From Acidobacteriota bacterium (GTDB taxonomy: Bacteria; Acidobacteriota; Terriglobia; Bryobacterales; Bryobacteraceae), in NCBI GenBank assembly GCA_018268835.1, contig JAFDVU010000005.1, forward strand, positions 1-64,000: a stretch of DNA of 64,000 nucleotides. Reading direction: 5' to 3'. Numbering within the stretch: position 1 is the stretch's first letter; each line of letters opens with the position of its first letter. Both the position numbers and the translations under genes were made by a program. The notes beneath the pieces are model-generated. The model was not told the origin of the DNA. It did no database searches and saw only the letters and a program-made list of their open reading frames with translations. This document shows positions 24,974 to 35,994 of the stretch, in pieces.

Positions 24974-25950
24974 TCATTGATGTCGCGCGCTTCATCGACG
25001 CCGAGCGCCCCTACTGGGAGGAACTGGAGCGGCTGCTGGAGCAGTTGAAGAACGATCCCGCGCGGCGTCTCCCGTTCGAACAGGTCCAGCGGCTGCACTA
25101 TCTCTACGAGCGCTGTTCCGCGGACCTCTCGCGCGTGGGCACCTTCACCAGCGAGCCGCGCCTGCGCCAATCGCTCGAATCGCTCGTGGCGCGCGCCTAC
25201 GCCGAGATTCACGAGACGCGCGCGAAATCCCGGATCGACGTCAAGGGCGCGCTCCTCGCCTTCCCGCGCGCCGTCCGCCGCCATCGCGCGGCGCTTGCGC
25301 TCTCGGTCGCGGTGACGCTCCTCGGTGCCGCGTTCGGCGGCTTCGCCGTTCGCCACGATCCGCGCGCGAAAGCCGTGCTGATCCCGTTCCCCAACCTCAC
25401 CGGCTCTCCCGCCGAGCGCGTGAAACAGGAGGAATCCGCCAGATCCGATCGCCTCGCCGGCGAGAAGGCTACCTTCTCTGCGCAATTGATGACCCACAAT
25501 ATCCGCACCACCATCCTGGCCATGGCGGCCGGCGTCACCTGGGGCGCGGGCACCCTCATCCTGCTCTTCTATAACGGCGTGCTCCTGGGCGCGGTGGTCA
25601 CCGATTACGTCGCGGCCAACCAGACCGCGTTCGTCGCCGGATGGCTGCTGCCCCACGGTTCCATCGAAATTCCCGCGATCCTCATCGGCGGACAGGCGGG
25701 ACTCGTGCTGGCCTTCGCGCTCATCGGCTGGGGCGGCCGCGAATCGCGCGCCGAGCGCTTCCGCGCGGTTTCGCACGATCTCTTCGCGCTCATGGGCGGC
25801 GCCGCGGCGATGCTCGTGTGGGCCGGCTTCGTCGAAGCCTTCATCTCGCAATACCACCAGCCGGTCATCCCTTACGGCTTGAAGATCGCGTTCGGCATCT
25901 GCGAACTCGCCGGCCTGGCTGCGTTTCTTTCCCTGGCGGGGCGCGAATGA
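24970..25950 (+). CDS. SpoIIM-like (DUF95) integral membrane protein
   Basis: This protein of about 326 residues has a cytoplasmic helical N-terminal domain (FIDAERPYWEELERLLEQLK). Five or so membrane segments follow, with the family block LMTHNIRTTILAMAAGVTWG, then FYNGVLLGAV and GWLLPHGSIEIPAILIGGQA. This is the stage II sporulation protein M superfamily, which occurs in non-sporulating bacteria next to RDD and MoxR genes. It starts with a GTG in a GTGA overlap and ends in an ATGA overlap with the RDD gene. A role in membrane transport or envelope remodelling is only inferred. Confidence 0.87.
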   Translation: MIIDVARFIDAERPYWEELERLLEQLKNDPARRLPFEQVQRLHYLYERCSADLSRVGTFTSEPRLRQSLESLVARAYAEIHETRAKSRIDVKGALLAFPRAVRRHRAALALSVAVTLLGAAFGGFAVRHDPRAKAVLIPFPNLTGSPAERVKQEESARSDRLAGEKATFSAQLMTHNIRTTILAMAAGVTWGAGTLILLFYNGVLLGAVVTDYVAANQTAFVAGWLLPHGSIEIPAILIGGQAGLVLAFALIGWGGRESRAERFRAVSHDLFALMGGAAAMLVWAGFVEAFISQYHQPVIPYGLKIAFGICELAGLAAFLSLAGRE

Positions 25951-26702
25951 AGCAGAGCGCGCTCATCATCGAGACGCCCGAAGGCGTGACCTTCTCCCAC
26001 GAACTGGCCACGCCCGTGGTCCGCGCCTTCGCCTGGATCCTGGACGCGATGGTGCTCGCGCTGGCCTCCGCCATCCTCACGCAGATTGCCGGAGTGCTGC
26101 GCCTTGTGGGCCCGGACTGGGCCGCCGCCGCCGGCGCGCTGGCGTTCTTCGTCTTCTCGATCGCCTACGGCATCGTCTGCGAGTGGCGCTGGCGCGGACA
26201 GACCATTGGCAAGCGCCTCTTCCGCCTGCGCGTGATCGATGCCCACGGCCTGCGGCTCCGCCTGCCCCAGGTGGTCCTGCGCAACCTGATGCGCGTCTTC
26301 GATTCGTTGCCGCTGCTCTATCTGGTTGGCGGCGCCGCCTGCCTCCTCAGCGCCAGGTTGCAGCGCCTGGGCGACCTGGTGGCGAACACGGTCGTCGTCC
26401 GCGAGCGGCCTTGGGAAGAGCCCGATATCGAGCGCATCGCGCCGGCGAAGTACAACTCGCTGCTCGCGTGGCCCCACCTTGCCGCGCGCCTCCGCGCCTC
26501 CGCGGAACCGGAAGCCGTCGCGGCCGCGGTCCGCGCCGTCACCCATCGCGGCGAATACGATCCCGCCGCGCGTGTGGAACTCTTCCGTCTTCTGGCGGGC
26601 CACTTTCGCGCCCTCGCCGCTTACCCCGCCGAAGCCCTCGAAGGCATGAGCGATGAAGAGTACGTCCGCTGCGTCCTCCGCGTCATCTACCGCGCGCAAT
26701 AG
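25947..26702 (+). CDS. RDD family membrane protein
   Basis: The 251-residue protein has the RDD domain (VVRAFAWILDAMVLALASAI, then GQTIGKRLFRLRVID, then LQRLGDLVANTVVV) with three to four membrane segments. A soluble C-terminal helical tail of about 100 residues follows. It starts in an ATGA overlap with the SpoIIM-like gene and closes the ten-gene operon. RDD and SpoIIM-like genes are regular neighbours in MoxR clusters. Confidence 0.87.
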   Translation: MKQSALIIETPEGVTFSHELATPVVRAFAWILDAMVLALASAILTQIAGVLRLVGPDWAAAAGALAFFVFSIAYGIVCEWRWRGQTIGKRLFRLRVIDAHGLRLRLPQVVLRNLMRVFDSLPLLYLVGGAACLLSARLQRLGDLVANTVVVRERPWEEPDIERIAPAKYNSLLAWPHLAARLRASAEPEAVAAAVRAVTHRGEYDPAARVELFRLLAGHFRALAAYPAEALEGMSDEEYVRCVLRVIYRAQ

Positions 26703-26749
26703 GAGAGCCTGCGCTACCATAGTCGTTACCCCATAACATTGCAATCTCT

Positions 26750-29188
<2,439 letters not shown>

Positions 29189-29191
29189 CCG

Positions 29192-30016
29192 CTACCGCTG
29201 GCAGGTCGGGCACCAGTAGGAACTGCGCGCGTCGGCGTGACGGCGCCACTCGATCGGCGTGCCGCACTGCCGGCACGGCTTCCCCGAGCGATGGTAGACC
29301 CACAGGTTCTCCTCGGGATGCATGCTGTTGGTGGTGCGCCGCACTCCGAAAACCGTGGCGATGGGGTCGCCTGAACGCTCCGTCACGTTGGCGCGCAGCA
29401 GTTTCACCGCCGCCCGCATGAGCGCGCGCATCTCCTCGTCCGAAAGCGAGTCCACGCGCCGGAACGGATTCACCCTCGCGGCGAAGCACACCTCGCTCTT
29501 GAAGACGTTGCCGATGCCGGCCAGCAGGCGTTGCGCCAGCAGCGCCACGCCGATCTCCGCGTCCGGCTGCGTGCGCAGGTTCGCGATCGCCTGCTCCGCG
29601 TCGAAGTCGTCCTCCAGGATGCGCGGACCCAGCGTGCGCAGCCCCGCGCGCCGCGCCAGCGTCGCTTCCGTGTGAAACTCGGCCACCGGAACGCGGAACG
29701 CCACTGCGAGCCACGCGTCCGTCGCGATCGCGATCCGCATGTCCCGCCGCGGCCGCTGCCACCGCTCGCCCGGACGGTAGATGTGCCAGCTTCCGCTCAT
29801 CAGCATGTGGGTGAGCAGCGTCAGCCCGCCGGAGAAGCGCATCAGCAGCCACTTGCCCTCCGCCTCCACGCTCTCTACCGTGCGTCCGGCGAGCGGCGTG
29901 TCTTCGTCCACGCGCGCCAGTTTCGGCAGCACCGTCTCGAAACCCGTAACCACCCGGCCGCCGATCGCGCGTTCCAGCGTCCGCGCCGTGCGCCACAGCG
30001 TGTCGCCTTCAGGCAC
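29192..30016 (-). CDS. Formamidopyrimidine-DNA glycosylase / endonuclease VIII family (Nei-like)
   Basis: The 274-residue DNA repair glycosylase has MPEGDT at the N-terminus; after Met removal Pro1 is the Schiff-base nucleophile and Glu2 the acid. The PEGDT form, as opposed to PELPE, is the Nei-type start. The helix-two-turn-helix block is LLAGIGNVFKSEVCFAARVNP, and the C-terminal zinc finger CRQC, then CPTC, is complete. It removes oxidised bases. The ATG lies 8 bases inside the end of lhr, so the two are co-translated. It ends 3 bases from the convergent leuS. Confidence 0.92.
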   Translation of the reverse strand: MPEGDTLWRTARTLERAIGGRVVTGFETVLPKLARVDEDTPLAGRTVESVEAEGKWLLMRFSGGLTLLTHMLMSGSWHIYRPGERWQRPRRDMRIAIATDAWLAVAFRVPVAEFHTEATLARRAGLRTLGPRILEDDFDAEQAIANLRTQPDAEIGVALLAQRLLAGIGNVFKSEVCFAARVNPFRRVDSLSDEEMRALMRAAVKLLRANVTERSGDPIATVFGVRRTTNSMHPEENLWVYHRSGKPCRQCGTPIEWRRHADARSSYWCPTCQR

Positions 30017-33000
30017 GCTCGTCCTCGTCTTCGTCCCCCCCGGTGTCGATTTCCAGCACCGGCGCGACGCGCCGCATCTGGTATCCGTTGGCAGTGGAGA
30101 CGAAGCCCGCCTCTTCCAGGAAGCCCGCCAGGAAGTGTTCGCGCGCCGGTGCGCCTTCGATCTCGCCGACGAGCAGTCCGCTCCTCCGCCCCTGCCGCCG
30201 GATCGCGACCTCGGCCAGCTTTCGCGCCGTCTCGCGCGCCACCATCGAACGCTCCGGCTCGCTTTCCGGAAGAAACACGCGGACCGCCGGACTCCTTCTC
30301 CGCAGGAACGCGGCCAGCCTCCCGTTCACCAGAATCACGCTGGCGCCGCTCGTGCGCGACATCGCGTGCGCCTCGCCCTCCTCGCGCGGCCACCCGAGCA
30401 GCGCGCCGTACGGATTCGCCGGATCCGTCGCCGCGACGTGCAGCGTCTCCGCGCGCTCCGGAGCGCCGCGCAGGGTGCGCAGCATATCCACCGCGCCGGT
30501 CATGGCGAATTGCGCCGCCCCCAGCCCCGCTACGAACATGCCGCGCCGGATCCAGCCGCTCTCCTCCATCTTGCGCAGCGCCGGGTAGATCGCCGGATAC
30601 CCGCCCGGAACATTTTCCGCGAGCGCCGTTTCTCTCATCACGATCCCGTTGCGCACCAGCAGTTGCTGCGCCATGTTGGCGCTCCACTCCGTCGGGCTCG
30701 CCGTCTCCAGCGCGCGCAGCCGCACCAGGCTCCAGCGGCCCTGCCCGGCGGCGCCGTGCTCGCTGTGCCCGCGCAGCCGCCGCAGGAACTCGGGCGATCC
30801 CGGCGGACCCTGGCGCAACTCGCGCCGCGCGTGCCGTTCGTCGCGCTCCTCCACCAGGCTGCGCACCGGCTGGAACGTGTCGTTGGTGATGCGCCCCGCC
30901 CACACCAGTTCCCACAGCGCCTCCTGCGTGTCCCCCGGATAGCCGCCGCCCGCCGCCTGGTGCAGCGCCGGGAAGAAGTTCGCGCCCCGCGTCGCCAGCG
31001 CGTCCAGGATGCGCCGCGCCCGCTCGCTCAGTTCCACCTCCTGATCCGGCGGCAGTAGCTTGCCCAGCGATTCCGACAGGTACAGCGCGACTCGTCCATC
31101 GCGCTCGCCGGTGCGCTCGCGCCCCACCCACACCACGTCGCCCGACGCCATCAGCGCGTCGATGTCGCCCATTCGGTAATCGCTCACCCGCGCGGGCAGG
31201 ATTTCGCGCTCCAGTTCGCTCGCCGGAATCGCCGCCCCCTGCAGCATCTCGATCGCATCCACCAGCGCCGCCGCCCCGCGCCGCGGGACCGCCGCGCCCT
31301 GCCAGCGGCACAGAAGCCGCGCGAAGGTGTGCTGCTCGACGGGTTCCACTTCGCTGCGCAGCCGCGCCAGCGTCTTGCGGCGTACCTGTTGCAGCACGTC
31401 CGGATCGCACCACTCGCGATGCGATCCCCCGGGGCGGAACTCGCCCTCCATCAGCTTGCCCGCCGCCTGCTGCGCGCGGAAGACGGCCTCGGCCTTCTCC
31501 GCCGGCAGACCGTAACGCGCCGCCGCCTCCATCGTGGTGAACGGCCCGTGCGTGCGCGCGTACCGGCGCAGCAACTCCGCGAGCGGCCGTTCCACGCGCT
31601 CCAGGTACGCCTCGGCGATCCCCGGAGGCAGCGGCACGCCGAGCGCGTCGCGGTACCGCCCCGCGTACTCGATCGCGATGTAGCGCGTCCCGCCCGCGAT
31701 CCGCGCCGGCAACGCGCGCCGCGCCTTGAGGAGCCGCTCCAGCGCCAGTGGATCGTCGCACCGCGCCGCCACTTCTTCCTCGCTGAGATCGCCGAGCCGC
31801 AGCAGCAGGTCGTGCAGGCCATCCGGATGCCGCGCGTGATACTCGGGGTCGAGCGCCTGCAGATGCTGCTCCACCTCCTCCAGCGCCCCGCGGTCCAGCA
31901 GTTCGCGCAGGTCCGTGCTGCCCAGGATCTCCTCGAGCTGCGATTGATCGATTGCCAGCGCCTGCGCGCGCCGCTCCGCCAGAGGCGCGTCGCCGTCGTA
32001 AATGTAGTTGGCGATGTAGGAGAACAACAGCGTCGCCGCGAACGGCGAGGGCCGCTCGGAATCGAGCGCCGTCACGCGGATCTTTCCCCGCTGGATCTCG
32101 CGCAGGATCGCGGTGGCGGCGGCCAGGTCGAACACGTCGCGGACACACTCGCGATAGGTTTCGAGTAGGATCGGGAAGCTGGAATACCGCGACGCCACAC
32201 TCAGCAGATCGGCCGCGCGTTTGCGCTGCTGCCACAAGGGCGCGCGCACGCCCGGACGGCGCTTGGGCAAAAGCAGCGCGCGCGCCGCCGCCTCGCGGAA
32301 CTTCGCCGCGAACAGCGACGTGCTCCCCAACTGCCGCAGCACCAGGTCCTTCAACTCCGCGGCCGCCGGCAGCAGCCACGCGGTGTCGAGCGCCTCTTCC
32401 TCCTCCGGCATCCGGATTACGAAGCCGTCGTCGTTCCACATCGATTCCGTGTCCAGCCCGCGCTCCGCGCGCAGTTTCGCCGACGCCGCCATGCACCACG
32501 GCGCGTGCACCCGCGCGCCGAAGGGTGTCAGCACGCACACCCGCCAGTCGCCCAGTTCATCGCGGCAGCGCTCGATCACGATATCGCGGTCGCTCGGCAC
32601 CCGCCGCGTCGCCGCCGCCTGTTCCATCAGGTAGCGCAGCAGGTTCTCGGCCGCGTTGCCGTCCAGGCTGTGCTGTTCCACCAGCCGCGCGTACGCCACC
32701 GGTTGCGGCGTCTCGATCAGTTCGCGCGCCATTTCGCCGATGCGGCGGCCGAATTCCGCCGGGCGCCCCGCCTGATCGCCGTGCCAGAACGGCATCTTGC
32801 CGGGTTCTCCCGGCGCGGGCGAAACGATCACGCGGTCGTGCGTGATGTCGTCGATCCGCCACGTGCTCGCGCCCAGCACGATGGTGTCGCCGGCGCGGCT
32901 CTCGAACACCATCTCTTCGTCGAGTTCGCCCACCCGCGCGCCCCGCTCCGCGCCCGCGAGGAACACGCCGTACAACCCGCGGTCCGGAATCGTGCCGCCA

Positions 33001-34607
33001 TTGACCACCGCGACGCGCTTCGCGCCCTGCCGCGCGGTCACGCGCCGCGCCACCCGGTCCCACGTCAGCCGCGGACGCAATTCCACGAACTCGTCGGAAG
33101 GGTACCGCCCGGAGAGCATGTCCAGCACGCTTTCGAACACGCCGTGGGTCAGCGCCGCGTACGGCGCCGCGCGGCGGACGGCGCGGAAGAGATCCGCCAC
33201 CTCCCAATCGTCCATCGACACCATGGCGACGATCTGCTGCGCCAGCACGTCCAGCGGATTGCGCGGATAGTGCACGGCTTCGACGTGCCCTTCGTACATG
33301 GCGCGCGTGATCGCCGCGCACGCCACCAGGTCGCCGCGGTACTTGGGATAGATGACGGCGGAACTCGTGCCCCCCACCTGGTGCCCCGCGCGCCCCACCC
33401 GCTGCATCCCGCTGGCCACGGAGAGCGGCGCTTCGATCTGCACCACCAGGTCCACCGCGCCCATATCGATGCCCAGTTCGAGCGACGAGGTCGCCACCAG
33501 TCCGCGCAGCGTCCCCATCTTGAGCCGGTCCTCGATCTCCTTCCGCTGCGGCGCCGCCACGCTGCCGTGATGCGCCCGCACCAGCGTCTCTCCGGCGAGA
33601 TCGTTGATCGCGCCCGAGATGCGCTCCGCGAGCCTGCGATTGTTGACGAAGATGATGGTGGACGTGTGCCCGCGCACCAGTTCCAGCAGCCGCGGGTGAA
33701 TCGCGCTCCAGATTGACGGCCGCACCGGCGCCTGCGACGCCGGACCGCTCGTCAGCGTCTCCAGATCGTCCAGCCGCGCCATGTCCTCGATCGGCACCTC
33801 GACCTTGAGTTCCAGCTGTTTCGGCTCGCTCGCGTCCACCACCGCGACTTCGCGATACCGCGGCGCCGCGTCGCCGGCCTCGAACTCGGCCAGGATCTCC
33901 TCTTCCGTGCCCGTGGCTTTCGTGCTCTTGCGCCCCGCGCGCGCGTCCATCGCGCCGCCCAGGAAACGCGCCACCTCGTCCAGCGGGCGCTGCGTCGCGG
34001 AGAGCCCGATGCGCTGGAGCGGGCGCTCGCACAATTCTTCCAGCCGTTCCAGTGAGAGCGCCAGGTGCGAGCCGCGCTTGGTCGGGGCGAGCGCGTGAAT
34101 CTCGTCCACGATCACGCTCTCGATGGAGCGCAATACCTCGCGCGCGTTCGACGTCAGCAGCAGATAGATCGATTCCGGAGTCGTGATCAGGATGTCCGCC
34201 GGATGCCGCGTGAAGCGCGCGCGCTCGTCCGCCGGAGTGTCGCCGGTTCGGATCGCCACCGCCGGAGTGTGGAACTCCGCGCCCGCCCGCTGCGCCGCCT
34301 GCGCGATCCCCACCAGCGGCGATTGCAGGTTGCGCTCCACGTCCACCGCCAGCGCCTTGATCGGAGAAATGTAGAGCACGCGGCAGCGCCGCCGCTTCTC
34401 CGGCACGGGCGCGAACATCACCCGGTTGATGGCCCACAGGAACGCGGCCAGCGTTTTCCCGGAACCCGTGGGCGCCAGAATCAGCGTCGATTCGCCGCGT
34501 GCGATCGCCGGCCAGCCCATTCGCTGCGGACGCGTCGGGGCGGGGAACACCGCCTCGAACCACTCCCGCACCGGGGGGTGAAACAACTCGAGCGGCCTGC
34601 TGGACAT
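30009..34607 (-). CDS. lhr: Lhr-type ATP-dependent helicase
   Basis: This superfamily 2 helicase of 1532 residues has Walker A APTGSGKT at 45-52, DEIH at 168-171, TTPES, SATQRP and the helicase-C block with QRVGRAGH. The winged-helix and large C-terminal domains of full-length bacterial Lhr follow. Lhr proteins unwind RNA:DNA hybrids and act in DNA repair. The next gene in the operon, overlapping by 8 bases, is a Nei-like glycosylase; the same linkage supports a repair role. A GACAAT hexamer lies about 9 bases before the ATG on the minus strand. Confidence 0.95.
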   Translation of the reverse strand: MSSRPLELFHPPVREWFEAVFPAPTRPQRMGWPAIARGESTLILAPTGSGKTLAAFLWAINRVMFAPVPEKRRRCRVLYISPIKALAVDVERNLQSPLVGIAQAAQRAGAEFHTPAVAIRTGDTPADERARFTRHPADILITTPESIYLLLTSNAREVLRSIESVIVDEIHALAPTKRGSHLALSLERLEELCERPLQRIGLSATQRPLDEVARFLGGAMDARAGRKSTKATGTEEEILAEFEAGDAAPRYREVAVVDASEPKQLELKVEVPIEDMARLDDLETLTSGPASQAPVRPSIWSAIHPRLLELVRGHTSTIIFVNNRRLAERISGAINDLAGETLVRAHHGSVAAPQRKEIEDRLKMGTLRGLVATSSLELGIDMGAVDLVVQIEAPLSVASGMQRVGRAGHQVGGTSSAVIYPKYRGDLVACAAITRAMYEGHVEAVHYPRNPLDVLAQQIVAMVSMDDWEVADLFRAVRRAAPYAALTHGVFESVLDMLSGRYPSDEFVELRPRLTWDRVARRVTARQGAKRVAVVNGGTIPDRGLYGVFLAGAERGARVGELDEEMVFESRAGDTIVLGASTWRIDDITHDRVIVSPAPGEPGKMPFWHGDQAGRPAEFGRRIGEMARELIETPQPVAYARLVEQHSLDGNAAENLLRYLMEQAAATRRVPSDRDIVIERCRDELGDWRVCVLTPFGARVHAPWCMAASAKLRAERGLDTESMWNDDGFVIRMPEEEEALDTAWLLPAAAELKDLVLRQLGSTSLFAAKFREAAARALLLPKRRPGVRAPLWQQRKRAADLLSVASRYSSFPILLETYRECVRDVFDLAAATAILREIQRGKIRVTALDSERPSPFAATLLFSYIANYIYDGDAPLAERRAQALAIDQSQLEEILGSTDLRELLDRGALEEVEQHLQALDPEYHARHPDGLHDLLLRLGDLSEEEVAARCDDPLALERLLKARRALPARIAGGTRYIAIEYAGRYRDALGVPLPPGIAEAYLERVERPLAELLRRYARTHGPFTTMEAAARYGLPAEKAEAVFRAQQAAGKLMEGEFRPGGSHREWCDPDVLQQVRRKTLARLRSEVEPVEQHTFARLLCRWQGAAVPRRGAAALVDAIEMLQGAAIPASELEREILPARVSDYRMGDIDALMASGDVVWVGRERTGERDGRVALYLSESLGKLLPPDQEVELSERARRILDALATRGANFFPALHQAAGGGYPGDTQEALWELVWAGRITNDTFQPVRSLVEERDERHARRELRQGPPGSPEFLRRLRGHSEHGAAGQGRWSLVRLRALETASPTEWSANMAQQLLVRNGIVMRETALAENVPGGYPAIYPALRKMEESGWIRRGMFVAGLGAAQFAMTGAVDMLRTLRGAPERAETLHVAATDPANPYGALLGWPREEGEAHAMSRTSGASVILVNGRLAAFLRRRSPAVRVFLPESEPERSMVARETARKLAEVAIRRQGRRSGLLVGEIEGAPAREHFLAGFLEEAGFVSTANGYQMRRVAPVLEIDTGGDEDEDERA

Positions 34608-34626
34608 GCCACTCTATTGTCGCCCA

Positions 34627-35145
34627 CTAGCCCGGCTTCGTCTTCACCAGTTTGCCGGTGTCGAACCCCTGGCCGGCGGCGATTCCCGTGATCTCCCGGT
34701 ACACCTCGTCGCTGATCTCGGGCTCCCGGCTGAGGATCCACAAATAGTCGCGCCCCGGATCGCCCACCAGCGCCCAGCGATATTCCGGGTCCAGTCCGAT
34801 GATCCAGTAATTTCCGCTGAACGGCCAGAAGAACGTCACCTTGAGTTTGCTGTTCGGCCCCCGCGAATCGGCCAGGCGCGCCGTCCCGGTCGCCTTCTTC
34901 GGCTTCCCCTCCGCCGTGCGGCACTCGTTGACCACCGTGATCTTGCCGTCCGGACGCAGCGTGTACGTCGCCGTCACCCCGCTGTCGCAGCCCCGCTGAA
35001 ACCAGTTGGGAAAGCGCGCGATCTCGTACCACTTTCCGGCGTAGCGCTTCAGGTCCACATTCGGGACCGTCTGTACGGGAGCGTTCGGGCCTGCCGCCAT
35101 TGCCGTGCCGGCCAGCGCGGCCCACGCGAGGATCCAGTGCGTCAT
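34627..35145 (-). CDS. Lipocalin (Blc type)
   Basis: This exported lipocalin has about 172 residues. I choose the ATG at 35145 because it begins a signal peptide (MTHWILAWAALAGTAMAA); an upstream start at 35265 would cross the promoter region and add an unlikely leader. The lipocalin signature GKWYEIARFPNWF starts at 37, and FFWPFSGNYWIIGLD, then YLWILSREPEI are the Blc-type blocks. There is no lipobox cysteine, so it is probably periplasmic rather than a lipoprotein. Bacterial lipocalins bind lysophospholipids and other hydrophobic ligands. Confidence 0.88.
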   Translation of the reverse strand: MTHWILAWAALAGTAMAAGPNAPVQTVPNVDLKRYAGKWYEIARFPNWFQRGCDSGVTATYTLRPDGKITVVNECRTAEGKPKKATGTARLADSRGPNSKLKVTFFWPFSGNYWIIGLDPEYRWALVGDPGRDYLWILSREPEISDEVYREITGIAAGQGFDTGKLVKTKPG

Positions 35146-35202
35146 CGTCTCTACAGACGCGGCCGGCACGGCCCGCGATTCATTTCCTTCGCTCCCCGGA
35201 TG

Positions 35203-35227
35203 TATAATCGAGACGCAGTGAAGGAGG
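35203..35227 (+). promoter_or_regulatory. -10 box TATAAT and GGAGG site
   Basis: TATAAT lies at 35203-35208 and GGAGG at 35223-35227, 10 bases before the ATG at 35238. The 92-base gap to the divergent lipocalin start must hold both promoters. Confidence 0.6.
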
Positions 35228-35237
35228 GCTGTCGGCA

Positions 35238-35720
35238 ATGCGGCTCTCGGCAACGTACTCAGCATCCCGGCTCGTGCCTGTGCTGCTCGCCCTGACCTGG
35301 GGCGTCTGCGCGGGGCAGAGTCAGAACTTCAGCGGAAACTGGCACCTGGACGTCGAAAAGTCGAACTGGGGCGCGGTCTCCCGGCCGGTCAGCGTGGTCA
35401 TCGTCATCGATCATCACAACCCGGAGATCACGTACCAGGGCACCGTAATTTACGCCAACGAAGATATCCGCACCTTCGGATTCACCGGCGCGTTCGACGG
35501 CAAGCCGTACCCCATGAGCCGTTCCTATGGCAACGGCGCGATCACGCTGCAGCGCGTGGACCCGTACACGTTCAGCTCCACGTTTCACAGCGAAGACGGC
35601 AGGTACACCGAAAGCGCGCGTACGTGGATTTCGCGCGACGGCAAGACCCTCAGGCGGCAGTTGACCCTGCGCTCGCCGGAGGGCACAAAACACTGGTTGG
35701 AGGTTTACCGCAAAGCGTAG
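35238..35720 (+). CDS. Secreted hypothetical protein (NFSGNWHLDVEKS family)
   Basis: The 160-residue protein has a signal peptide (about 1-26, ending GVCAGQSQ) and a beta-rich body beginning NFSGNWHLDVEKSNWG. This pattern I associate with a family of small secreted proteins common in Acidobacteria. Predicted strands alternate through the whole length (FSSTFHSEDGRY, TWISRDGKTLRRQLTLRS), which suggests a lipocalin-like barrel. It is divergent from the lipocalin gene. Function unknown. Confidence 0.75.
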   Translation: MRLSATYSASRLVPVLLALTWGVCAGQSQNFSGNWHLDVEKSNWGAVSRPVSVVIVIDHHNPEITYQGTVIYANEDIRTFGFTGAFDGKPYPMSRSYGNGAITLQRVDPYTFSSTFHSEDGRYTESARTWISRDGKTLRRQLTLRSPEGTKHWLEVYRKA

Positions 35721-35757
35721 CGGCGAACCGGCCCGCCCCCGGGCGGCGCCGCGAGGA

Positions 35758-35955
35758 CTATTCGAGCGATTTCCCGGCCCGGTAGAGCATCACCACGCCG
35801 GGCGCCAGGAGAATTGCCGCGGCCGCGGTCAGCCACTGCGAGCGGGTGACCACGGCCGAGACCGCCGCGATAATCCCGAGTACGAAGAACACGGTGCCCA
35901 GCATCGACATGCGGCGCACCTGCCGTCTGAGGTTCCTGTCTGTCTGCACTACCAA
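35758..35955 (-). CDS. Small two-helix membrane protein
   Basis: A 65-residue protein with two hydrophobic helices (MLGTVFFVLGIIAAVSAVV and WLTAAAAILLAPGVVML) and a basic N-terminus. The start is uncertain: a TTG at 35955 or a GTG at 35949. It lies between convergent gene ends and has no recognised family. Confidence 0.5.
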   Translation of the reverse strand: MVVQTDRNLRRQVRRMSMLGTVFFVLGIIAAVSAVVTRSQWLTAAAAILLAPGVVMLYRAGKSLE

Positions 35956-35994
35956 TATTCTGGCCCGGTTTTCTTCCCGGCGCGAGCGGTTCCG

